From Victivallales bacterium (lineage in GTDB: Bacteria > Verrucomicrobiota > Lentisphaeria > Oligosphaerales > Oligosphaeraceae), in the NCBI GenBank assembly GCA_017535315.1, contig JAFXUD010000029.1, forward strand, positions 1 to 34,396: 34,396 nt of DNA. The letters are read 5' to 3'. The position numbers were made by a program, and so were the translations under genes. This document shows positions 1 through 8,633 of this stretch, piece by piece. Numbering within the stretch: the stretch's first letter is position 1; the number at the start of each line of letters is the position of its first letter. The notes below the pieces were generated by a model that made no database searches, had not been told where the DNA came from, and saw only the letters and a program-made list of their open reading frames with translations.

Positions 1-23
1 GGACGGGAGCGACGGGAGAGACG
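1..23. repeat. Inverted partial copy of the minisatellite motif
   Basis: The first 23 bases read as the reverse complement of the (GTCGCTCCC)n core found at 71-300, with one variant triplet (GAGAGACG). This means the downstream minisatellite has an oppositely oriented relative at the window edge. The element probably continues to the left, outside the window, so its true length is not visible. No coding potential is credible. Confidence 0.6.
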
Positions 24-70
24 CAAGTGGCACGGGCAGGAGGGCATAACTCTAGTAATCTTGCCCCATG

Positions 71-300
71 CGTCGCTCCCGTCGCTCCCGTCCCTCATGT
101 CCCTTACAATCAAGCCCTCCTATTCAAGCCCCTTGCGTCGCTCCCGTCGCTCCCGTCCCTCATGTCCCTTACAATCAAGCCCTCCTATTCAAGCCCCTTG
201 CGTCGCTCCCGTCGCTCCCGTCGCTCCCGTCCCTCATGTCCCTTACAATCAAGCCCTCCTATTCAAGCCCCTTGCGTCGCTCCCGTCTCTCATGTCCCTT
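71..300. repeat. 65-bp minisatellite, about 3.4 tandem copies
   Basis: Units begin at 71, 136, 201 and 275. The first two are exactly 65 bp apart and essentially identical. The third is 74 bp because it carries one extra 9-mer (GTCGCTCCC). The fourth is truncated at about 300, with a single 9-mer and a C-to-T change. Each unit is a run of the 9-mer followed by a conserved pyrimidine-rich tail containing TCATGTCCC and CAAGCCC. Several long ORFs cross the array in all frames, but they simply translate the repeat and are not genes. The nested 9-mer variation points to slippage or unequal exchange. Confidence 0.9.
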
Positions 301-363
301 CTAAGTAGCCGTCGTAACACCCTCGGTTGTAGTTGCACACGCCCGATTTCTTGAGTACATAGA

Positions 364-581
364 TTAATGAACGCCAGCAGCGAGAAAAAGGATGGTCGCC
401 AGGCATCTGCGTTCCTGGCCACTGAGCGCGGTTTTGAAGCACTTCTCGAAGAAGGTGAGTTTGCCAGCCTTATCCAAATGCTCGTTTGTGCGATGGAGAA
501 GCTTCTTTTGCCGACATCGGCCACCAGTGTCTTCGCAAAGCTGGTCTTGCCTGTACCAGGTTTGCCGTAAAGCAATCTCAA
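364..581 (-). pseudogene. Remnant of an AAA-type ATPase gene (Walker A region)
   Basis: Read from 581 leftwards, the frame gives LRLLYGKPGTGKTSFAKTL, a hydrophobic strand followed by a textbook P-loop (GKPGTGKT), then KRSFSIAQT. After this the sense-looking sequence moves to another frame (TNEHLDKAGK, ending at a stop near 364). That indicates a frameshift inside a broken gene. There is no Walker B motif, sensor region or proper start; the only initiator here is TTG. A MITE begins at 582, directly at the 5' side of the fragment, and removing it extends the frame upstream. The spacing resembles AAA-family ATPases. The family assignment rests on the P-loop and surrounding strand only, so the precise function of the parent gene is unknown. 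Confidence 0.55.
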
Positions 582-735
582 GAGGGAATTTCAAAACTAA
601 CGCGAAATGCGCTAAGAGATGAGCGCAGTGGCTAAGGCAACGGCTCGAAGTCGCACTTTCGTGCGGTAAGAGGCGTTGCCAACGCCAATGTGTTCATGTC
701 AACGTGCATTTCGATGATAGTTTTGAAATTACCTC
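582..735. mobile_element. MITE copy 1 (154 bp), TSD TCAA
   Basis: Non-coding element bounded by inverted ends of about 30 bp: left GAGGGAATTTCAAAACTA, right the complement of GAGGTAATTTCAAAACTA, with the homology continuing inwards to CGAAATGC. It is flanked by a direct TCAA on both sides (578-581 and 736-739). The interior differs from the two later copies (20643-20794 and 25557-25708) and contains its own stem GGCAACG/CGTTGCC. It has the same termini and the same 4-bp duplication length but is a divergent subfamily. It carries no transposase, so it would depend on one elsewhere in the genome. Confidence 0.8.
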
Positions 736-840
736 TCAACTCAAATCCGCACAAAAACAGCCAAGCCGTTTCGTTTTTTAGGCAATTTGCAATATATTAA
801 ATATGTTTTCCCTTCCATCATAAAATACAAGGAGCAGACC

Positions 841-2430
841 ATGAGTGTTCGCGTCAGATTCGCCCCCTCCCCGACAGGGCAGGTACATATTGGAAACATC
901 CGTGCAGCCATTTTCAACTGGCTTTTCGCACACCATGAAGGAGGCTCCTTCCTCCTTCGCATCGAAGACACCGATCTGGAACGTTCGACCCCAGAAGCCA
1001 TCGCAACCCTCCTAGAGGTCATGGAATGGCTCAAGCTCGACTTCGACGAGAAGCCCCCGCTCTACCAGACCTCCCAGGTCCAGAAGCACCTGGCCGCCGC
1101 GCAGCAGCTCCTCGCGCAGGGCGACGCCTACAAGGACAACAAGGGCGGCAACGGTGAAGCCATCCTCTTCCGCATCCCCTTTGACACGGCGCGTGTCCCT
1201 GGCGTCGCCGAAGCCGGTCCTGCCGAAACGCTCGTCCATCCCGAGGTTCCCGTGGTCGTCAGCCACAAGGGCGTCGATTATGCAGGCGTCTCCAGCAAAG
1301 GGAAGCCCGCGCCTGGCGGCGCAACGCTGGCGGGTTTCCTCAACCTCGTCGTCAAGGACACGCAGGACAATACGCTCTTCACGCTCAACGACCACCTGGA
1401 CGAGGTGAAAGCTGGCAAGGAGTTCACCCTGCCAAACGCCGCCAAGCTCTGCTTCACGCGTCGCACCATCACCTACCACGACATCGTGAAGGGCGACATG
1501 ACCAAGCCGTTGGACAGCCTGAAGGACGTGGTCATTGTCCGCTCCGACGGCTCCCCCGTCTTCCACCTGGCCAACGTGGTCGATGACATCACGCAGAAGG
1601 TGACGCATATCATCCGCGGCGACGACCACGTGGAAAACACCTTCAAGCACATCATGTTGTTTGCGTGCCTGGGCGCGCAGCCCCCGCAATACGGCCACCT
1701 GCCGATGATCGTCAACGCGGCTGGCAAGCCCTATAGCAAGCGTGACGGCGATGCCTTTGTAGGCGACTTCCGCACCAAGGGCTACTTGGCCGATGCCCTG
1801 GTCAACTACCTCTCCCTGCTGGGCTGGGCGCCTGGCGACAACCGCGAAAAGATGACGCGTGACGAACTGGTGGAGGCCTTCACGCTGGAGCGAGTCCAGC
1901 ACGGGGCCGCGCAGATGGACATCCAGAAGCTCACCAACCTCAACGGCCTCTACATCGCCGAAATGCCCGAGGACGATTTCCGCAAGACCGCCCTCGAATG
2001 GATTGCCACCTTCGATTGGGGCAAGACCATCGATGAGGCACTGGCCGCCAAGGTCTGCACCCTGATGCACAGCCGCACCAAAGTCTTTGCCGACATCGCG
2101 CAGTGGGAGTACTTCTTCAACGACATCCCCGCCTACGACGAAAAGGCCTGCACCAAGCAGCTCAAGGACCCAACTGCCATCACCGCCCTGAAGTCCCTGC
2201 TGGAGCAGTTCAAAGCCCTCGACTCCTTCGACGCCGCCACGCTGGAGCCCATCGTCGCCGCCGCCACGGAGGCCGCTGGTCTCGGTCATGGCAAGCTCAA
2301 CCAGCCCCTACGCGTCGCCGTCACTGGCTCCGCCATTGGCGCGGGCATCTTCGAGACGCTTGAAATCCTCGGCAAGGAAAAGTCCGTCAAACGGCTTGAA
2401 TACGCCCTTGCCAACAAGGTGGTGCAATAG
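841..2430 (+). CDS. gltX: Glutamyl-tRNA synthetase
   Basis: Class I aminoacyl-tRNA synthetase that charges tRNA-Glu with glutamate in the cytoplasm; 529 aa. The N-terminus RFAPSPTGQVHIGN holds the HIGH signature (HIGN, residues 16-19). RIEDTDLERS and the VIRGDDHVENT region are typical of GluRS/GlnRS catalytic cores. The KMSKS loop is KPYSKR (296-301), followed by DGDAFVGDF, a variant I associate with PVC-group enzymes. The start at 841 is preferred over an upstream in-frame start at 787: AAGGAG lies about 8 nt upstream of 841, and family homology starts immediately after it. It lacks any paralogue context to say whether it is discriminating or also charges tRNA-Gln. The long GC-rich antisense frame here is a shadow. 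Confidence 0.96.
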   Translation: MSVRVRFAPSPTGQVHIGNIRAAIFNWLFAHHEGGSFLLRIEDTDLERSTPEAIATLLEVMEWLKLDFDEKPPLYQTSQVQKHLAAAQQLLAQGDAYKDNKGGNGEAILFRIPFDTARVPGVAEAGPAETLVHPEVPVVVSHKGVDYAGVSSKGKPAPGGATLAGFLNLVVKDTQDNTLFTLNDHLDEVKAGKEFTLPNAAKLCFTRRTITYHDIVKGDMTKPLDSLKDVVIVRSDGSPVFHLANVVDDITQKVTHIIRGDDHVENTFKHIMLFACLGAQPPQYGHLPMIVNAAGKPYSKRDGDAFVGDFRTKGYLADALVNYLSLLGWAPGDNREKMTRDELVEAFTLERVQHGAAQMDIQKLTNLNGLYIAEMPEDDFRKTALEWIATFDWGKTIDEALAAKVCTLMHSRTKVFADIAQWEYFFNDIPAYDEKACTKQLKDPTAITALKSLLEQFKALDSFDAATLEPIVAAATEAAGLGHGKLNQPLRVAVTGSAIGAGIFETLEILGKEKSVKRLEYALANKVVQ

Positions 2431-2457
2431 CTCTCACATACTACAGAGGTACCCGCC

Positions 2458-3936
2458 ATGTCTCTCCCCATCATTGCCATAGTCGGACGCCCGAATGTGG
2501 GCAAGTCCGCCCTGTTCAACTGCATCCTCCGCAAGAGGGTCGCCATCGTGCATGAGCAGAGCGGGGTGACGCGTGATCGCATCACTGCCCCCGCCGAGCA
2601 CTTCGGTAAGAAGTTCCTGCTCGTCGATACGGGCGGGCTTGGTGTGCATCACCGTGAAAACACCTCCGACATCTTCGATGGGCTCATCCGCGAACAGGTC
2701 GCCGAAATCGTCAAGGAGGCCTCCGTACTCATCTGGGTGGTCAACATCCAGGACGGCATCACCATCCAGGACGAAGAGGTGGCGGACTACCTCCACAAAT
2801 GCGGTAAGCCCATCGTCATCGCTGCCAACAAGGGGGACAACGAGCCATTGCGCGCCTCGGCGACGGGGCTTTTCGCCAAACTGGGGATTCAAGAGATACA
2901 CCCTGTCAGCTGCATGCACACCGTCGGCATCAGCGACCTGCTGGAGGCGACTTTAGCCCTCGTCCCGCAGGAGGCATGGCAGGATGAGGAGCAGAAAAAC
3001 GAAAACCGTCTCAAGGTGGCGGTCGTCGGACGCCCCAACGTCGGCAAGTCCTCCCTGGTCAACAAGATATTGGGACGGGAGCGCGTAATGGTCTCCGATA
3101 TCCCAGGCACCACGCGCGACGCCATCGACGAACCCGTTGACCTGGAGTACGATGGCATCCCGCTGCCCATCACCATCATCGACACGGCGGGCATGCGCCG
3201 CAAAAAGCAGGTCGATACCGTTGTGGAATTTTTCAGTTTATCTCGTTCGGAAAATGCCATATCCCGCTGCGACATGGTAATTTTCATGCTGGACGCCACT
3301 GACCCGTGCACGAGCCAGGAGCGGCGTATCGGCCACATCATCGTGGAGGCGAAAAAGCCCTGTCTACTGCTGGCGAACAAGTGGGATCTGGCTCGGAAGG
3401 AGAATCGTTCCGAGAAGAAGATGATTGAGCGAATCCGCCAGGAGATGCCCTTCATGGCGCACGCGCCGCTACTTCTCGTTTCTGTGCTGAAAGGCTTCAA
3501 TTTCAAGGAGATCGCGGGACGGATGCTGCACGTCCGCGAGCAGATGGGGGTCAAGGTTCCGACCGCCATTCTGAACCAGTTCCTGCAGGACATCATGGCG
3601 CGCAATCCGCCGCCCAGCACGGGCCTCAAGAGCTTCAAGCTCTTCTATGGCACGATGACGACCTGTCCGCCGCCCACCTTCAGGCTCTTCGTCAACAAGC
3701 GTTCCCTCTGCCCCGCAAATTACCTCCAGTATCTGGAGAACCAGCTGCGCGAGGCCTTCTACCCCGAGGCAGGTCTGCCTATCGTTTTGGAACTGCGCGA
3801 ACGCGAATCCCACAAGGAGGACACCACCGACGGCAAACGACAGGCCGCCGCAGGCGTCAAGCGCAAGCGCGAGTCCAACTATCAGTCTGAACACCGCCGC
3901 ATTTCTCGTGCAAGAGGCAAGCGCAAGAAGAAATGA
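2458..3936 (+). CDS. der: Ribosome biogenesis GTPase Der (EngA)
   Basis: Double-GTPase protein that acts in 50S subunit maturation; 492 aa. Domain 1 shows G1 GRPNVGKS (10-17), GVTRD, DTGG and NKGD (124-127). Domain 2 shows GRPNVGKS (191-198), PGTTRD, DTAGMRRK (from 242) and NKWD (307-310). A C-terminal KH-like region follows (GLKSFKLFYGTM... through ENQLREAF). The last ~45 residues are very rich in Lys and Arg, an extension plausible for rRNA contact. It starts 28 bases after gltX with a GAGG upstream, and its stop overlaps the next ATG (ATGA), so gltX-der-maf look co-transcribed. All GTPase motifs are intact. Confidence 0.97.
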   Translation: MSLPIIAIVGRPNVGKSALFNCILRKRVAIVHEQSGVTRDRITAPAEHFGKKFLLVDTGGLGVHHRENTSDIFDGLIREQVAEIVKEASVLIWVVNIQDGITIQDEEVADYLHKCGKPIVIAANKGDNEPLRASATGLFAKLGIQEIHPVSCMHTVGISDLLEATLALVPQEAWQDEEQKNENRLKVAVVGRPNVGKSSLVNKILGRERVMVSDIPGTTRDAIDEPVDLEYDGIPLPITIIDTAGMRRKKQVDTVVEFFSLSRSENAISRCDMVIFMLDATDPCTSQERRIGHIIVEAKKPCLLLANKWDLARKENRSEKKMIERIRQEMPFMAHAPLLLVSVLKGFNFKEIAGRMLHVREQMGVKVPTAILNQFLQDIMARNPPPSTGLKSFKLFYGTMTTCPPPTFRLFVNKRSLCPANYLQYLENQLREAFYPEAGLPIVLELRERESHKEDTTDGKRQAAAGVKRKRESNYQSEHRRISRARGKRKKK

Positions 3937-4565
3937 GTTCATTCAATATGATTGATTCAGGAGAGATGGCAGGTTATTCCGACGACGGGCCGTCGTCGCT
4001 ACATCCTGGCGAAATGCTGGTTCTTGCGTCTGCCTCGCCACGCCGCCGTGAACTACTGATACAGGCGGGGATTCCCTTTGTCTGCCATCCCGCCGACATC
4101 GACGAGAGTGTCGTGGAGGCGGCTTCTCCCGAAGAACTTGTGCAGAAGCTCGCCTCGCTGAAAAGCCTGGCAGTCGCCCAGGAACTGCAAACGCAGCAGC
4201 TCATCCTTGGGGCGGACACCGTCGTCGCACTGGATAGCAGAATCTTCGGCAAGCCCGCCGACATGGAGGAGGCCGCCGCAATGCTGCATGCCCTGTCAGG
4301 GCGTACACATGCCGTCATCACGGGAGTCGCCCTGCGGCGGGGCGAGCAGTGCATCACCAGGGCATGTACTACGCAAGTCACCTTCAAGGTGCTTTCCGAC
4401 AAGGACATTGCCCATTACCACAGCCTTGTCAACCCGCTGGACAAGGCTGGTGCCTACGCCATCCAGGAACATGGCGACCTCATCATCGAGAGTATTAACG
4501 GTTCGCGCACCAACGTCATCGGCCTCCCCGTCGAGATGGTGCAGGAGTTGATTTCCCCTCCATGA
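3933..4565 (+). CDS. maf: Maf-like nucleotide pyrophosphatase (dTTP/UTP type)
   Basis: Hydrolyses non-canonical or excess NTPs to NMP and PPi. Signature LASASPRRRELL at residues 31-42, catalytic-region GADTVV (Asp95), FGKPAD, and the DKAGAYAIQEHG stretch, which is typical of the YhdE (dTTP/UTP) subgroup rather than YceF. As annotated (210 aa) it carries about 28 extra N-terminal residues. The start at 3933 overlaps der by ATGA, which favours coupling. However, family homology begins at MLVLASASP, so the ATG at 4014 is a serious alternative. The ATG at 3966 has AGGAG only 2 nt away. A 19-nt palindrome (3979-3997) lies inside the extension. The product is confident; the start is not. Confidence 0.9.
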   Translation: MSSFNMIDSGEMAGYSDDGPSSLHPGEMLVLASASPRRRELLIQAGIPFVCHPADIDESVVEAASPEELVQKLASLKSLAVAQELQTQQLILGADTVVALDSRIFGKPADMEEAAAMLHALSGRTHAVITGVALRRGEQCITRACTTQVTFKVLSDKDIAHYHSLVNPLDKAGAYAIQEHGDLIIESINGSRTNVIGLPVEMVQELISPP

Positions 4566-4627
4566 GATTCCAACTTATCCATTCTGGACAACGCTTTTTC
4601 TATTTCACCTTGCTAGAAGGAAGAGCC

Positions 4628-5302
4628 ATGAACAAAAAAAGATTCACCTTTACGGAACTGTGTGTGATTTGCGGGATGCTGTTCCTGCTTTTCACGTTTC
4701 TAGGCAATGCGGCGGAGAAGGCTCTGCAAAAGGCACGTGAGAAAAGCTGTGTCGGCAATCTCAAGGTCATCGGGCAGGCTTGCGGCTCATACGCAACGGA
4801 CAATGCCTCCTTCATCCCCTGCCAGCCAAAGCCAGATGGTACCCTCATCTACTTTGGCACGTTCCACAACGAAGGCTCTTTGCCATTTCTGCTGGCAAAA
4901 AACGGCTACTTTGGTGAAAAGCCGACTGGTCCTTCAAAAAACTGGCTCCCCAATACTATTTCCGAATTCTTTGCCTGCCCTGAGGACAAGGCGAACTTCA
5001 AGCCTGGCACGGTGCGCAGTTCCTACTTCATCCACCAGATTGACGCGGCAACCGCCGTCAAGATGCGACGTTACGGCGAGGAACTCTTCGCACGGGTCAA
5101 CCTGGAGACGGACCGCCCCGAAAACAGCATCTGCTTTGATGTCTTCCCATATAAGCAGGCGGAGAAATACATCTCAAACCATGGGAGTGTCACCAATGTG
5201 CTTCGTCTGAACGGCAGTGTAGATCAAGTCGATTGCACTGGTGCCCTGAAGGGCAACATCTGGAACTGGATAGCCGAGGTCATGGACGAAATCGAACTAT
5301 AG
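4628..5302 (+). CDS. Pseudopilin-like prepilin-type protein
   Basis: 224 aa. It begins KKRFTFTELCVICGMLFLLF, a prepilin-type N-terminal methylation/cleavage segment with Glu at +5 of the presumed mature chain and one hydrophobic helix (residues ~7-25). AREKSCVGNLKVIGQA follows, as in the abundant DUF1559/type II pseudopilin-like proteins of Lentisphaerae and Planctomycetes. Near the C-terminus, HGSVTNVLRLNGSV resembles the H-x9-DG motif of those families with Asn for Asp. The start at 4628 is chosen because GAAGGAAG lies just upstream; an upstream in-frame ATG at 4562 would bury the prepilin motif. The Leu-rich core is unusual, with Cys residues replacing the usual LLVVIAI. It is likely inserted in the inner membrane; its assembly partners are not in the window. 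Confidence 0.8.
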   Translation: MNKKRFTFTELCVICGMLFLLFTFLGNAAEKALQKAREKSCVGNLKVIGQACGSYATDNASFIPCQPKPDGTLIYFGTFHNEGSLPFLLAKNGYFGEKPTGPSKNWLPNTISEFFACPEDKANFKPGTVRSSYFIHQIDAATAVKMRRYGEELFARVNLETDRPENSICFDVFPYKQAEKYISNHGSVTNVLRLNGSVDQVDCTGALKGNIWNWIAEVMDEIEL

Positions 5303-5332
5303 CTACATAATACCCCACTCAGGAGAATTGAA

Positions 5333-8300
5333 ATGAACCTAAAGCCCCTGTTATTGTCCGCATGCTGCGCATTCCCCCTATTTGCGGAGCCCGTGATTCC
5401 CTTCTTCCAGAAATCGCCAGCGGTGGATGGTGTCATTTCGCCTGATGAGTATGCCCAAGCAGCCACTTTTACGCTCAAGAAAATAAAGGGACGCGGCGAG
5501 CCGACAAACGCCACCACCGTCTATTTCGGGCGCGACAAGGACAACATCTATGTCGCATATGACTGTAAGGAAAAGGAGATGGCCAATATCCGCGCGCAGT
5601 TCAAAACCCCAGAGGAGCGCGACAACAACATCTTCAATGACGACTGCATCGAGTTCCAGTTCGACCCATGGAACGCCCCCGATCGCAAGGAGGTCATCCG
5701 ACAGTTCATCGTCAACTCCAATGGCATTCTCTACGATGCCCTGGGGCCTGACCGCTGGAAGGACTGGGACGTTGCGGTCAAAACCTCCAAAGGCGCAAAC
5801 GGTTGGCAGGTAGAGCTGGCCGTGCCCATTCTCCCCGTCTGCGGCTATGCCCCGACAGGCGCTGAACTCTGGCGGTTCAATCTCGCCCGCAACAATCCGC
5901 GCCTCAAGGAGCCTTGCACCATGACGGGCGGCAGTCCAAGGGGCTTCAACGCCCCCGAAAACTTCCTCACCTACAGAAGTGGAGAAGCAACCACTCCTGT
6001 CACCATCCTCGCCAAAACTCAAGACGAAATCAGGTTCCGCGCAGAAAAGCCCTGCACCATCACCATGACGCAGCTTCGCGCGGACGGCAAGCTGCTAGGG
6101 AATCCACAGAGCCTCGCGCTGAAGCAAGGCGAAGAGGGTTCCCTGCCCATCAAGCAGCAGAAAGGTGCCTCCACCTTTCAGGTGATAACAGAAGGCTGGA
6201 AGCTCACCTGGGAGGCGGAAACCGTCCAGGAGCCATCCCCCATCGTCAAGATGACCCAAAACCCGCTTTACCGCGAGCTTTGGGGCACCGAGTACACAAT
6301 GCAGGCACGGGAGGGGGCGACACTTGCCCACCATGGGCTTGACCCCAAATGGACAACCTCCGCCTTCCAGTTCGGTCAGGAGTGGAGCGGAATCGAGAAG
6401 ACGCGCAACGCCCTCCAAGACGGGCTAATCATTGAGGGACTTCCCTCCATTCTCAGCGCTTTCGGCTTTCCAGAGGCCATCCCCGAGTTCAAAGCGTGCG
6501 TTACCCTCATGAACTACATGATACATATCCCCAAAGGAGTTCCGCGCTTTCTCGGCAAAATCTTCCTTCTGGCTGGCGAGGAGAGCAAACAGAGTTACCT
6601 GAACAACATCCGCGAAAACCCCAACTTCCAAAAATACAGGAAGAACCTCTGGGGTTTCTGGTTCGGCGACGAGGTTTCAGAGCACCAGGAGGAAGGGCTT
6701 CTGCATTTCATGGAGCATCCCAAGGAGTGGCCAGGCATCACCGACTTGAACGAGAAAATCAAGGAGAAGTACGGCCACCCGCTTCCTTCCTCCAACGCCG
6801 ATCCCGACCCGCTGAAATGGATTGCCATGAGGCGCTATGTCCAGGACGAGCTTCTTGACCTGAGCAAACGTGCATACGCCACTGTCAAACAGGAGTTTCC
6901 AGGGGTGCATTTTATCAGCGACGACCCCATGGGCACGCACAAGATATACGACTTCGCCTATTTCACTCCCGATGTCGCGGAATATGTCTGCTTCCAGCTT
7001 TATCCAAGGAACCACCATCAGATATCCGACTTCAGCGCCAAAACGAAGTATGTGGCGGACCTCTCCACTTGCGAGTACATGACCCCATGCCCACATGTTG
7101 AAAACTACGGCGCAGACTACAAGGTCGAGGAGGTCATCGAGAAGCTGAGCCAGGCCGTCCGCGCTGGAGCCGTCGGCTTCCACCTCTATTTGGACGATGT
7201 CACTGGGCAGCGGGACGGGCGTCGCTCTATCTGCTGCGATCAATTCGGAGCCCCCGAACGCTACCAGGCGATTCTCGCAGTATTGAACGAGATGAAGAAT
7301 ATGCCCCGTCTGCGTTTCCCAGAGGCGGACTGTGGTTTCTTTATCTCCGCCAATGCCATCCGCGCAACCCCCCACCATGTCAACGCGCCAGACGCGACCA
7401 TCGCGCTACACTCGCTCTTGGAGAACACCAGCGGCTGTTGGTTCAAGTACTTCTCGGAGGGCTCCATCCACCTTGGTCAGGTTGATCTCAGCAAATACAA
7501 GGCGGTCTTTGTCCCCTATTCAAAGTATCTGGAGGCAGAAGCCATGGCGGCGCTGGAGAGATACGTCCAGGACGGCGGACGATTGGTCGTCATGGACCCA
7601 GAGGCCTTCATGTTCACTCCAGTTGGCGAAAGCCTAGCGGCCCGCAGGACGGCATTGACAGGCATTGTGGAATCAAAGCAGGGACGCAATGCGAAAAACG
7701 TTTACATCGGCGATTCCATCGTCCCCGTACTCGGCTCAAAGACATGGGACTTTGCCGTTGCGGATGGTGTCACCGTCCTTGGCAAGTTTGACGATGGGCG
7801 TCCTGCCCTCATTCAGCACCGCTTTGGCAAGGGTGAGGTGATGACCTTCGCCTCTGATTTGCTCCACCTCGAAAATGTTAAGAACGAGGGTCTTCGCACC
7901 TATTTCCGCAAGTTGACGGGGAGCCTTGGCCTGGAGCACGACTGCGACATCTGGCGCTTCCGCTTCCCGTTCTCCATCATCAAGCGTCCTCAAGGCCATC
8001 CTGGCCGCTGCCTGACCAACAACTACGTCTTCTGGGAACGTTGCAAACCGCTTTTCGGCGCCAACGACAAACTGCCCAACACCACCTACAGCTATTCCGT
8101 CGCTCCCGATACCCCCGCCGACAATCCTGCCGTGGAAGAACGGCATCCTTTCGACAAGGGACGCTTGACCGACCGCCGCACACAAATAAAACTTGGAAAC
8201 GTTGGTCGCCCGCCTGAAGATTTCGCCAAGGCCATCGTCGGCTGGAAGAGCCCAGCCCCCTTTGAAATCTCCTTCGACCTGGGCGAGGTGCGTACAGTCG

Positions 8301-8623
8301 AGACTGTGGAGGTTTTCACGCATGGTGTCATGCGCGACATCACGCTTTCTGTCTCGGAGGATGGCACGAATTACGAAAGCCACTCCTTCCCCGCAAACCA
8401 TGCCAAGGAAGACAGTAACCTGACCATTACCCGTAAGGCCATGCCGCTGCCGAATCCGCGCCAGGTGCGCTACTTGAAGCTCGCCTTTGCTGAATCCACT
8501 AGCAAAGCCCCCATCCATCCCGAATTCTCCAAAATCGACAAAATCTTCATCAAGGGAATTGAGGCGGGTCACTTCACCGAAGCCAACTTCCAAATCTCCG
8601 AAATCGAAATCTGGGGAAAATGA
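5333..8623 (+). CDS. Large secreted glycan-active protein: CBM9-like, TIM-barrel, GATase-like and discoidin-like domains
   Basis: 1096 aa with a signal peptide (MNLKPLLLSACCAFPLFA, cleavage near residue 18-19). Residues ~20-215 resemble a CBM9/DOMON-type sugar-binding domain (VDGVISPDEY, DDCIEFQFD, WQVELAVP). Residues ~320-650 look like a glycosidase-type barrel; WGFWFGDE at ~440 has acidic residues positioned as a possible acid/base, but no family signature is decisive. Residues ~660-840 resemble the beta-galactosidase trimerisation (GATase1-like) domain (YKAVFVPYSKYL, VQDGGRLVVMD). Residues ~930-1096 look like an F5/8-type (discoidin) module. The start is supported by AGGAG 7 nt upstream. 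No catalytic residue assignment is certain. It may be a hydrolase or a binding protein acting on surface or dietary polysaccharides. Confidence 0.75.
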   Translation: MNLKPLLLSACCAFPLFAEPVIPFFQKSPAVDGVISPDEYAQAATFTLKKIKGRGEPTNATTVYFGRDKDNIYVAYDCKEKEMANIRAQFKTPEERDNNIFNDDCIEFQFDPWNAPDRKEVIRQFIVNSNGILYDALGPDRWKDWDVAVKTSKGANGWQVELAVPILPVCGYAPTGAELWRFNLARNNPRLKEPCTMTGGSPRGFNAPENFLTYRSGEATTPVTILAKTQDEIRFRAEKPCTITMTQLRADGKLLGNPQSLALKQGEEGSLPIKQQKGASTFQVITEGWKLTWEAETVQEPSPIVKMTQNPLYRELWGTEYTMQAREGATLAHHGLDPKWTTSAFQFGQEWSGIEKTRNALQDGLIIEGLPSILSAFGFPEAIPEFKACVTLMNYMIHIPKGVPRFLGKIFLLAGEESKQSYLNNIRENPNFQKYRKNLWGFWFGDEVSEHQEEGLLHFMEHPKEWPGITDLNEKIKEKYGHPLPSSNADPDPLKWIAMRRYVQDELLDLSKRAYATVKQEFPGVHFISDDPMGTHKIYDFAYFTPDVAEYVCFQLYPRNHHQISDFSAKTKYVADLSTCEYMTPCPHVENYGADYKVEEVIEKLSQAVRAGAVGFHLYLDDVTGQRDGRRSICCDQFGAPERYQAILAVLNEMKNMPRLRFPEADCGFFISANAIRATPHHVNAPDATIALHSLLENTSGCWFKYFSEGSIHLGQVDLSKYKAVFVPYSKYLEAEAMAALERYVQDGGRLVVMDPEAFMFTPVGESLAARRTALTGIVESKQGRNAKNVYIGDSIVPVLGSKTWDFAVADGVTVLGKFDDGRPALIQHRFGKGEVMTFASDLLHLENVKNEGLRTYFRKLTGSLGLEHDCDIWRFRFPFSIIKRPQGHPGRCLTNNYVFWERCKPLFGANDKLPNTTYSYSVAPDTPADNPAVEERHPFDKGRLTDRRTQIKLGNVGRPPEDFAKAIVGWKSPAPFEISFDLGEVRTVETVEVFTHGVMRDITLSVSEDGTNYESHSFPANHAKEDSNLTITRKAMPLPNPRQVRYLKLAFAESTSKAPIHPEFSKIDKIFIKGIEAGHFTEANFQISEIEIWGK

Positions 8624-8633
8624 AGGATGTAAG

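Noticed and set aside
71-300. A CRISPR-like array of repeats
   Set aside because: The whole 65-bp unit, including what would be spacers, is conserved between copies, and no cas genes are present.
27-354. Ser/Pro-rich ORFs across the minisatellite
   Set aside because: They are translations of tandem repeat DNA in several frames, with no start signal and no protein features.
787-840. Extended GluRS start at 787
   Set aside because: The extra 18 residues show no homology to the family, and the ATG at 841 has AAGGAG at correct spacing.
1012-2289. 425-codon antisense ORF over gltX
   Set aside because: It is a GC-driven shadow of a gene with intact synthetase motifs, and its own composition (Gly/Val/Asp-rich) has no recognisable domain.
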